From Thermoflexales bacterium (GTDB lineage: Bacteria > Chloroflexota > Anaerolineae > B4-G1), in contig SKQX01000278.1 of the NCBI GenBank assembly GCA_007118795.1, positions 1-5,434 of the forward strand: DNA of 5,434 bases, written 5' to 3'. The position numbers and the translations under genes were made by a program. The stretch's first letter is position 1. Every line of letters begins with the position of its first letter. The notes under the pieces are model-generated. The model saw only the letters and a program-made list of their open reading frames with translations. It ran no database searches and had not been told where the DNA came from. Shown here piece after piece: positions 1 through 4,698 of this stretch.

Positions 1-171
1 ATCGAGAGTCTGGAGCTGGAGGACGTCAGCGAGGGGGAAGTCGTCCTAACCATGCGGCTCTCGGCACGCCCCGGCGCGAGCGGTCGGCCGGAAGCCGTTC
101 TGGATGCTCTGGGAGTGGGAGACGCTTTCGCCCGCTACCATCGTACCATGGTGATTCTAGATAGGGCTTGA
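1..171 (+). CDS. C-terminal fragment of a DUF2344 / radical SAM-linked protein
   Basis: Frame 1 is open from the left edge to a TGA at 169-171, giving the last 56 residues of a longer protein. The fragment has a strand-like stretch (EGEVVLTMRL), then a segment reading roughly GRPEAVLDALGVGD, then HRTMVILDRA at the end. This resembles the end of the DUF2344 (TIGR03936) radical SAM-linked family, whose members often finish with a GxxRPxEVLxALG segment followed by an R/HxxLxL strand. That family is commonly encoded next to rplU-rpmA, as here, and may be fused to or partnered with a radical SAM protein. What is seen is the short tail and the gene order; the family name comes from resemblance and context. 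The catalytic or substrate role cannot be judged from this piece. No terminator with a U-tract is visible after the stop. Confidence 0.6.
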   Translation: MESLELEDVSEGEVVLTMRLSARPGASGRPEAVLDALGVGDAFARYHRTMVILDRA

Positions 172-330
172 TCGTCCTCGCCGTTGAGGTGACCGGCACT
201 TCGGCCAAGACATCGGAGCACCGAATCCGACGCTTTCTTGAGCTGATTCGGGCCCTCACGCTGCGCTCCCAAGGGCCGCTCACTTTGGCCACAAGAGCAC
301 GATAAGTCCCCGGATTCTGGAGAACCCCGG

Positions 331-358
331 TTGACAAGACCGATGAATTCGCTATAAT
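331..358 (+). promoter_or_regulatory. Sigma-70-type promoter of the rplU-rpmA-rpmE operon
   Basis: A consensus -35 box TTGACA (331-336) and a consensus -10 box TATAAT (353-358) are separated by 16 bp. Transcription should start near 364-367, giving an rplU leader of about 58 bases. Both hexamers are perfect matches, which fits a housekeeping promoter for highly expressed ribosomal proteins. No AT-rich UP element is seen upstream, where 305-330 is GC-rich. Confidence 0.85.
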
Positions 359-370
359 ACCTATTCGAGC

Positions 371-392
371 GGCCGTGCCCTATGGCTCGGCC
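371..392 (+). promoter_or_regulatory. Hairpin in the rplU 5' leader
   Basis: GGCCG (371-375) pairs with CGGCC (388-392), and GCC (377-379) pairs with GGC (384-386). A single T-T mismatch (376/387) separates the two helices and the loop is CTAT. The hairpin lies about 5-8 bases after the predicted transcription start and 19 bases before the rplU Shine-Dalgarno. It is followed by ACCTTTTCTG, a short T-rich stretch too weak for a clear terminator. It could be an mRNA-stabilising 5' stem, an autoregulatory ribosomal protein site, or a weak attenuator. The pairing is direct observation; the role is inference. Confidence 0.5.
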
Positions 393-411
393 ACCTTTTC
401 TGTATAGGCAT

Positions 412-416
412 GGAGG
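412..416 (+). promoter_or_regulatory. Shine-Dalgarno that sets the rplU start
   Basis: GGAGG lies 7 bases before GTG at 424. This supports GTG 424 over the in-frame ATG at 382, which sits in the loop of the leader hairpin, lacks a ribosome binding site and would add 14 residues foreign to L21. Confidence 0.85.
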
Positions 417-423
417 AAGTATC

Positions 424-735
424 GTGTACGCAGTCATGAAATCGGGGGCGCGGCAGTACCGCGCCAGTGTTGGAGATACCATTCGCGTCGAGAAGCTGCC
501 CGTGGAGCCGGGCGAGCAGATTGAGCTGGACGAGGTCCTGCTGGTCGTCGATGAGGACGACGTCAAGATCGGTCGACCCGCCGTGGAAGGGGCCAAGGTA
601 CTGGCGACCGTGGTGGCTCAGGAGAAGGGCCCGAAGATCACGGTCTTCAAGTATCGGCCCAGCAAACGGTATAGGCGCCACGCAGGCCACCGGCAGCGCT
701 ACACTCGGCTGCGAGTCGATGAGATTATTGTGTAG
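424..735 (+). CDS. rplU: 50S ribosomal protein L21
   Basis: Structural protein of the large ribosomal subunit that binds 23S rRNA. With the GTG start at 424 the protein has 103 residues, the usual length for L21. It begins (M)YAVMKSGARQYR, matching the family N-terminus YAVIKTGGKQYRV. The middle has the expected acidic beta strand (DEVLLVVDEDD) and then IGRPAVEGAKV. The C-terminal half contains KITVFKYRPSKRYRRHAGHR, the basic L21 signature that binds rRNA, followed by QRYTRLRVDEI. The gene is first in an operon with rpmA and rpmE, driven by the consensus promoter at 331-358. Its TAG stop overlaps the first base of the rpmA Shine-Dalgarno, so translation of the two is probably coupled. Identification is secure from sequence and order; nothing looks truncated. 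Confidence 0.96.
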   Translation: MYAVMKSGARQYRASVGDTIRVEKLPVEPGEQIELDEVLLVVDEDDVKIGRPAVEGAKVLATVVAQEKGPKITVFKYRPSKRYRRHAGHRQRYTRLRVDEIIV

Positions 736-746
736 GAGGAGTAGAG

Positions 747-1013
747 ATGGCACATAAGAAGAGCAGCGGTGCTGCCCGTAACGGCCGAGAGAGCAACGCG
801 AAATACCTGGGCGTCAAGAGATATGGCGGCCAGCAAGTGCGCGCGGGTCATATCCTCGTGCGGCAGCGCGGGACGCGCATCAAGCCGGGGCAAAACGTGG
901 GGGTGGGTCGAGACCACACCCTGTTCGCCACCGCCGATGGCATGGTGACCTTTGAATCGACCCGCGGAGGGCGGAAGCGCGTGAGCGTCTACCCGGTCGA
1001 GGAGGTCGCGTGA
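747..1013 (+). CDS. rpmA: 50S ribosomal protein L27
   Basis: Large-subunit protein whose flexible N-terminal tail reaches toward the peptidyl transferase centre. The 88-residue product starts MAHKKSSGAARNGRESNAKYLG, followed by GVKRYGGQQVRAGHILVRQRGT and NVGVGRDHTLFA, all signature L27 segments. The usual MAHKKGGGS(T)RNGRDSN start is altered at the third to fifth residues after the lysines (SSGAA instead of GGGST). The protein begins directly at MAHKK, so it lacks the extra N-terminal leader that Firmicutes L27 carries for cleavage by Prp, and no prp gene lies between rplU and rpmA. The ribosome binding site GGAGG (735-739) is 7 bases before the ATG. The TGA stop overlaps the GTG start of the next gene. 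Confidence 0.97.
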   Translation: MAHKKSSGAARNGRESNAKYLGVKRYGGQQVRAGHILVRQRGTRIKPGQNVGVGRDHTLFATADGMVTFESTRGGRKRVSVYPVEEVA

Positions 1014-1528
1014 AAGAGGACATTCACCCTGACTACTACCCAGAAGCCAAGGTGATGTGCGCCTGCGGCAACAACTGGACAGTGGGATCGACTCAGCCCG
1101 AGATCCGGACCGACGTGTGTTCGGATTGTCACCCCTTCTACACGGGCGAGCAGCGAATCGTCGACTCTGGCGGTCAGGTCGAACGCTTCCTGAAGAAACT
1201 TGAGCGTCGCAAGAGCCGGATGGCAGAGGTGGACCGTCGACGGGAACGAAGGACTTCTCCCGAATTGCCCATCGAGAAGCTGGATATGCGGACGCAGGCG
1301 AAGAACGTCTTGCAGGAAGCCGGCGTGGAGACAGTGGGCGACGTCCTGGCGATGCTGGAGGAGGGCGGGGGCGAAGCGCTGATGAACATCTCGGGATTCG
1401 GCATGAAGTCATTGGCGACGCTGAAAAAACAGCTGCGAGCTCGTGGGTTTGTCCTCCCGGGTGACGAAGCACCCGAGGAGGAGGATACGCTGCCGGCTGA
1501 AGAGATCGAAGCCGAGATGGCCGGGTAG
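1010..1528 (+). CDS. rpmE: Ribosomal protein L31 fused to an RNA polymerase alpha-CTD-like domain
   Basis: Residues 1-70 are a zinc-type L31: MKEDIHPDYYPEAKV, then a C17-A-C19 pair and a C37-S-D-C40 pair, followed by HPFYTGEQ. This matches the family's metal-binding form. Normal L31 ends at about 70 residues, whereas this protein has 172. After a highly basic linker (about 62-82, rich in Arg/Lys), residues 86-150 align with the alpha-CTD: PIEKLDMRTQAKNVL, then AGVETVGDVLAML, then SGFGMKSLATLKKQL, ending RGFVLPG. Against E. coli alpha, N268, G296, K298 and S299 correspond to N99, G131, K133 and S134. The key R265 is replaced by Q96, N294 by G129, and there is a 4-residue insertion near 117-123. 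Residues 151-172 are an acidic tail. GTG 1010 overlaps the rpmA stop by 4 bases and follows GGAGG (1001-1005), so translation is probably coupled. L31 identity is secure. The CTD-like identity is a strong visual match, and its function here is unknown. Confidence 0.9.
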   Translation: MKEDIHPDYYPEAKVMCACGNNWTVGSTQPEIRTDVCSDCHPFYTGEQRIVDSGGQVERFLKKLERRKSRMAEVDRRRERRTSPELPIEKLDMRTQAKNVLQEAGVETVGDVLAMLEEGGGEALMNISGFGMKSLATLKKQLRARGFVLPGDEAPEEEDTLPAEEIEAEMAG

Positions 1529-1549
1529 TTGTAGGGAATGAGGCTTAGA

Positions 1550-1584
1550 AGGGGCAGATGACCATATCTGCCCCTCTTTTGTTT
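1550..1584 (+). terminator. Intrinsic terminator after rpmE
   Basis: AGGGGCAGAT (1550-1559) pairs perfectly with ATCTGCCCCT (1566-1575) across a 6-base loop, followed by CTTTTGTTT (1576-1584). The 10-bp GC-rich stem and T-tract are textbook Rho-independent features. Only the plus strand has the T-tract, so it acts in one direction. It ends 15 bases before the tdk start, leaving no room for a promoter in between. Confidence 0.92.
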
Positions 1585-1599
1585 GGGTGACACCTGAGG

Positions 1600-2199
1600 A
1601 TGTACAACAAACCGACCGGCGGATGGATCGAGCTTATCTGCGGCAGCATGTTCTCGGGGAAGACGGAGGAGCTGATTCGGCGCCTTCGCCGGGCCAAGAT
1701 CGCGAAGCAACAGGTACAGGTCTTCAAGCCCATCATCGACACGCGCTATGCTGATGGTGAGGTGACGTCCCACAACGGCGTCCAGATCGACGCTCTCCCG
1801 GTGGGCAACCCCGCGCAGGTACGGAAGGTGCTGGCCCCGGAGACTACGGTGATCGCGATTGACGAGGCCCAATTCTTCGACGACGCTGTGATCGCGTTAT
1901 GCGAGGAGCTGGCGGATCAAGGGTTGCGGGTCATCGTTGCCGGGCTGGACCTGGACTTCCGCGGAGAGCCCTTCGGCCCCGTGCCCTCCCTGATGGCGCG
2001 GGCGGAACAGGTGACCAAGCTTCAGGCCATCTGTGTCGAGTGTGGTGGCCCTGCGAGCCGCACGCAACGTTTGATTGAGGGAAGGCCAGCAGCCTACGAT
2101 GATCCCGTGATCCTCGTAGGAGCCCGGGAGGTGTACGAGGCTCGGTGCCGAGGGTGTCACGAGGTGAGAGCAGCCAGAGGAACGGAAAAGCAAGGGTGA
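1600..2199 (+). CDS. tdk: Thymidine kinase (type II, TK1-like)
   Basis: Cytosolic salvage enzyme that transfers phosphate from ATP to deoxythymidine, giving dTMP. The 199-residue protein has the P-loop GSMFSGKT (15-22), the VFKPIIDTRY segment (41-50) with SHNG (57-60), and the Walker B/catalytic motif DEAQFF (88-93), in which E89 is the expected catalytic base. It continues with AGLDLDFRGEPFGP (114-127), then the zinc-binding pairs C145-x2-C148 and C183-x2-C186, with TQRL (155-158) in the lasso loop and YEARCRGCH near the end. Length and motifs are complete for the TK1-like family. The ATG at 1600 has no ideal Shine-Dalgarno: GGGTGA lies 9 bases upstream and GAGG abuts the ATG. The start fits the family N-terminus, which usually begins a few residues before GWIE. 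The stop is 3 bases before hpt copy 1, so the two are co-transcribed. Confidence 0.95.
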   Translation: MYNKPTGGWIELICGSMFSGKTEELIRRLRRAKIAKQQVQVFKPIIDTRYADGEVTSHNGVQIDALPVGNPAQVRKVLAPETTVIAIDEAQFFDDAVIALCEELADQGLRVIVAGLDLDFRGEPFGPVPSLMARAEQVTKLQAICVECGGPASRTQRLIEGRPAAYDDPVILVGAREVYEARCRGCHEVRAARGTEKQG

Positions 2200-2202
2200 C
2201 TG

Positions 2203-2772
2203 ATGAGAGCATCGGGTGAGATCTCCGGAGCCATCGACGAGGTGTTGCTGGACGAGGGCACGATCGCAGGACGGGTTGGAAAAATGGCAAGGGAGATAAG
2301 CGAAGCTTACGCGAATGTCGAATATGGCGACGACGGTCTCGTGCTGATCGGCGTGCTCAAGGGCGCCTTCGTATTCCTGGCCGATCTGGCCCGCCGGTTG
2401 ACGGTTCCTCACCACGTCGACTTCATCGCCCTTTCCAGCTACAACCGTGGTGAGACGAAGGGAGAGGTGCGGTTGATTATGGACTCGCGGATCAACGTGG
2501 CTGATCGTCACGTGCTGATCGTCGAGGACATCGTCGACACCGGGTACACCCTTGATTATCTCCGGCGCACCTTCACCGCCCGTGAACCGGCATCGCTGCG
2601 ATCCTGCGTCTTCCTTAGCAAACCGGAACGGCGTCGAGTGGACGTCCCCATCGACTATCTCGGGTTTGAGATACCGGACGTGTGGGTCGTCGGATACGGC
2701 CTGGACTACGGCGATCGGTACCGCACCCTGCCGTATATCGGAGCGCTCAAGCGAGAGATATACGAGAATTGA
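2203..2772 (+). CDS. hpt: Hypoxanthine-guanine phosphoribosyltransferase family, divergent copy 1
   Basis: Purine salvage type I phosphoribosyltransferase; the family joins hypoxanthine or guanine to PRPP, giving IMP or GMP and pyrophosphate. The 189 residues contain VLKGA (51-55, pyrophosphate loop), DFIALSSY (73-80, mobile loop), VEDIVDTGYTL (107-117, PRPP loop with expected base D112), a purine-contacting lysine in LSKPERR (K140), and VVGYGLDYGDRYRTLPYIG (162-180) with D168. All core residues are present, so activity is expected. Compared with copy 2 it differs in the mobile loop (NRGETKGE, one residue shorter), at Y115 where copy 2 has Arg, at S139 where copy 2 has Asn, and at W161 where copy 2 has Phe. 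W161 lies at a position that stacks on the purine in known HPRTs, so base preference may differ. The start follows AAGGG at 2192-2196, and the gene begins 3 bases after tdk. Confidence 0.9.
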   Translation: MRASGEISGAIDEVLLDEGTIAGRVGKMAREISEAYANVEYGDDGLVLIGVLKGAFVFLADLARRLTVPHHVDFIALSSYNRGETKGEVRLIMDSRINVADRHVLIVEDIVDTGYTLDYLRRTFTAREPASLRSCVFLSKPERRRVDVPIDYLGFEIPDVWVVGYGLDYGDRYRTLPYIGALKREIYEN

Positions 2773-2785
2773 CCGGGGTCTGACC

Positions 2786-2791
2786 GGGAGG
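2786..2791 (+). promoter_or_regulatory. Shine-Dalgarno that sets the start of hpt copy 2
   Basis: GGGAGG lies 7 bases before GTG at 2799, in the 26-base gap between the two hpt genes. It supports the GTG start, which gives a product of 189 residues like copy 1. Confidence 0.8.
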
Positions 2792-2798
2792 CGAGCGC

Positions 2799-3368
2799 GT
2801 GCCACTGGAACAGGACATCGATAGGATCTTGATCTCGGCGGACGAGATACAAGGGCGCATCCGAGATCTGGCCGGGAGCATCAACGATACGTACACGGAT
2901 GAGGATCGACCGCTCCTCGTCTGTGTCCTGAAAGGCGCCTTCATGTTCCTGGCCGATCTGACACGCCATCTGGCGATGCGACACGAGGTAGACTTCATGG
3001 AGACCTCATCCTACGGTGCACGGACCGAGAGCAGCGGCGTGGTCCGCATTCTGCTCGACCTGGAGAGGAATATCCAGGCTCGGCACGTGCTCATTGTGGA
3101 GGACATCGTCGACTCGGGCCGCACCCTGGACTACGTGACGCGGAATCTGGAGACGCGAGAGCCTGCCAGCGTCCGCGTGTGCACCCTGCTGAATAAGCCC
3201 ACCCGCCGCGTCATCGATGTGGACCTGGATTTCGTCGGCTTCGAGGTGCCCGACGAGTTTGTCGTAGGATACGGCCTCGACTTCGATGAGCAATACCGGA
3301 ATCTTCCCTTCATCGGGGTGCTGAAAGAGGAGATCTACGTCGAATCGCAGGAGGGGGATGCGTGCTGA
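2799..3368 (+). CDS. hpt: Hypoxanthine-guanine phosphoribosyltransferase, canonical copy 2
   Basis: Second purine phosphoribosyltransferase of 189 residues, GTG start. Motifs: VLKGAF (43-48), DFMETSSYG (65-73), VEDIVDSGRTLDY (100-112) with expected catalytic D105, LLNKPTRR (130-137) with purine-contacting K133, and VVGYGLDFDEQYRNLPFIG (155-173) with F154 and D161. The SSYG...SSGVVRI mobile loop and LNKP motif match the common bacterial Hpt pattern more closely than copy 1 does, so this is the likelier housekeeping enzyme. A hand alignment over the shared core gives roughly 55-60% identity between the copies, with one single-residue gap in the mobile loop, so they are tandem paralogues rather than a recent duplication. 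In many bacteria hpt lies beside tilS and ftsH; neither is seen here. A 59-base gap without a clear terminator leads to the glycosyltransferase gene. Confidence 0.93.
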   Translation: MPLEQDIDRILISADEIQGRIRDLAGSINDTYTDEDRPLLVCVLKGAFMFLADLTRHLAMRHEVDFMETSSYGARTESSGVVRILLDLERNIQARHVLIVEDIVDSGRTLDYVTRNLETREPASVRVCTLLNKPTRRVIDVDLDFVGFEVPDEFVVGYGLDFDEQYRNLPFIGVLKEEIYVESQEGDAC

Positions 3369-3427
3369 TAGTGCGGAGGTACCGAGAAGTGCTTCCCCAG
3401 GGATCGCGACGGAGCCCCTCTGCTTAG

Positions 3428-4534
3428 ATGCTGGTCGGGATCGACGCCAGCCGCGCCGTCACACACCGTCCCACAGGCACAGAGGTCTACTCCCAGCGGG
3501 TCATTGAAGAGCTGCTGACCCTCGACAGTCCACATCGCTTCCGCCTCTACTTGTGCACCGAACCGCCTGACCACCTCTTCCAAGACGCCGAGCTGCGGGT
3601 CATACCGTCTCCACGATTGTGGACCCACACGCGTCTCGCCTGGGAGATGGTACGACGACAACCCGATCTGCTTTTCGTGCCAGCTCACGTGATTCCCCCC
3701 GTTCATCCCCGCCTCAGCCTGGTCACCATCCACGATCTTGGCTATCTGCACTTCCCAAGGGCCCATCCCTGGCGCCAGCGGGTCTACCTGGACCTGTCCA
3801 CACGCTGGAATGCCCGCGTGGCGACTCACATCCTGGCCGACTCTGAGGCTACGAGGTCCGATCTGGTCGCTATGTACGGCACCCCACCCCACAAGATCAC
3901 GGTTTCCTACCCCGGCACCGACGAGAGTCTTTTACCGGTGACCGACCGTTCTGTTATCCAGGCCGCGAAGGACCGTTACCGCATCCCCGGCGATTACTTC
4001 CTATACATCGGCACCCTCCAGCCTCGGAAGAATCTGCGCCGGTTAGTGGACGCTTATGCCGAGCTTATCGGTCGCCTCTCCGAGACTAGCGTCCACCTCG
4101 TCCTGGCCGGCAAGCGCGGTTGGCTCTACGACGAGCTCTTCGCGCACGTGGAGGATCTAGGGCTGGATGGGCACATCCACTTTCCGGGCTACGTGGCCGA
4201 GGAGGACAAAGCGGCCCTGCTGAGCGGCGCTCTGGGGTTCGTCTTCCCTTCCCTCCACGAGGGTTTTGGCCTTCCAGTTCTCGAAGCCCAGGCGTGCAGA
4301 TGCCCCGTCGTCACCAGCACCACCTCAAGTCTACCAGAGGTAGCAGGTCAGGGGGCCCTCCTGGTCGACCCACGGGAACCGGCAGCCATTGCCAACGCGA
4401 TGGGAAGGTTGCTAAGGGAGCCTGGACTGGTCAACCAGCTGGTTCAGCGCGGCCTCAGGAACGTGGAGCGTTTCTCCTGGGGGATGTGTGCTCGCAGGAT
4501 CCTCGACGTCATTGACCAGGTCTCAACGCGCTGA
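3428..4534 (+). CDS. Glycosyltransferase family 4 (GT-B fold)
   Basis: Probable retaining glycosyltransferase that moves a sugar from a nucleotide-sugar donor to a glycan or lipid acceptor at the inner face of the membrane. The 368 residues show the two-domain GT-B layout. The N-terminal domain opens MLVGIDASR with a TGTEVY loop (16-21) and contains VTIHDLGYLHFP (99-110) and ADSEATRSDL (137-146). The linker reads VSYPGTD (159-165). The C-terminal donor domain starts YFLYIGTLQPRKNLRRLV (190-207), where R200 and K201 are the expected phosphate contacts, then VLAGKRGW (225-232). It ends with SLHEGFGLPVLEA (275-287), the E-x7-E motif formed by E278 and E286, and SSLPEVAG. There is no signal peptide or membrane segment. 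The acceptor and sugar cannot be told from sequence; mannosyl- or rhamnosyltransferase-like roles are typical of this subgroup. The Shine-Dalgarno is weak (GGAG, 13 bases upstream), but the start fits the family. It may be read from the salvage operon. Confidence 0.92.
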   Translation: MLVGIDASRAVTHRPTGTEVYSQRVIEELLTLDSPHRFRLYLCTEPPDHLFQDAELRVIPSPRLWTHTRLAWEMVRRQPDLLFVPAHVIPPVHPRLSLVTIHDLGYLHFPRAHPWRQRVYLDLSTRWNARVATHILADSEATRSDLVAMYGTPPHKITVSYPGTDESLLPVTDRSVIQAAKDRYRIPGDYFLYIGTLQPRKNLRRLVDAYAELIGRLSETSVHLVLAGKRGWLYDELFAHVEDLGLDGHIHFPGYVAEEDKAALLSGALGFVFPSLHEGFGLPVLEAQACRCPVVTSTTSSLPEVAGQGALLVDPREPAAIANAMGRLLREPGLVNQLVQRGLRNVERFSWGMCARRILDVIDQVSTR

Positions 4535-4582
4535 CGGTCGCAACGTGCGTCAGTTCCCCCTTCCTTCCGGATCAAGCCGACA

Positions 4583-4622
4583 CCCCTGCGGGGACGGTGC
4601 CGAAGAGGTGAGGGACCGTCCC
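4583..4622 (+). other. Overlapping alternative hairpins after the glycosyltransferase gene
   Basis: GGGACGGT (4591-4598) pairs perfectly with ACCGTCCC (4615-4622) over a 16-base loop. A second short stem, CCCC (4583-4586) with GGGG (4590-4593) over TGC, uses some of the same Gs, so the two cannot form together. No T-tract follows (TTAGAAGAAG), so this is not a standard intrinsic terminator. It may act as a 3' end or pause element of the glycosyltransferase transcript. The rest of 4535-4660 shows nothing recognisable. Confidence 0.35.
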
Positions 4623-4662
4623 TTAGAAGAAGACGGAAGGGTCCTCGCAGGGCTGGTCTCTG

Positions 4663-4689
4663 TTGAGCAGATGGAAGCTGTGGTATAAT
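4663..4689 (+). promoter_or_regulatory. Extended -10 promoter for the membrane protein gene
   Basis: TATAAT (4684-4689) is preceded by TGG (4681-4683), the TGn extended -10 element. A possible -35, TTGAGC (4663-4668), is 15 bp upstream, shorter than ideal but tolerable with an extended -10. Transcription should begin near 4695-4697, only a few bases from ATG 4699, so the mRNA would be leaderless or nearly so. Confidence 0.7.
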
Positions 4690-4698
4690 CCCGTGCCT

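Noticed and set aside
172..330. tRNA, riboswitch or CRISPR in the spacer before rplU
   Set aside because: No cloverleaf, no repeats and only 4-5 bp local stems were found by eye.
382..423. In-frame ATG at 382 that would lengthen L21 by 14 residues
   Set aside because: It lies in the loop of the leader hairpin with no ribosome binding site, while GTG 424 has GGAGG 7 bases upstream and gives the standard 103-residue L21.
26..596. Minus-strand open frames over the upstream spacer and rplU
   Set aside because: They have no family-like sequence, cross the consensus promoter and a certain gene on the other strand, and look like shadows of GC-rich coding.
1220..1528. Separate translation of the alpha-CTD-like part from the internal ATG at 1220
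   Set aside because: Only a weak purine run precedes it and the frame is continuous with L31, so a fusion is the simpler reading, though a second product cannot be excluded.
1897..2805. A 302-residue minus-strand open frame across tdk and hpt copy 1
   Set aside because: It is antisense to two genes with complete motif sets; its sequence is low in recognisable motifs and mirrors codon bias on the plus strand.
3369..3427. Terminator or promoter between hpt copy 2 and the glycosyltransferase gene
   Set aside because: There is no T-tract, no stable stem and no -10/-35 pair; a short TCGCGA palindrome is not meaningful alone.
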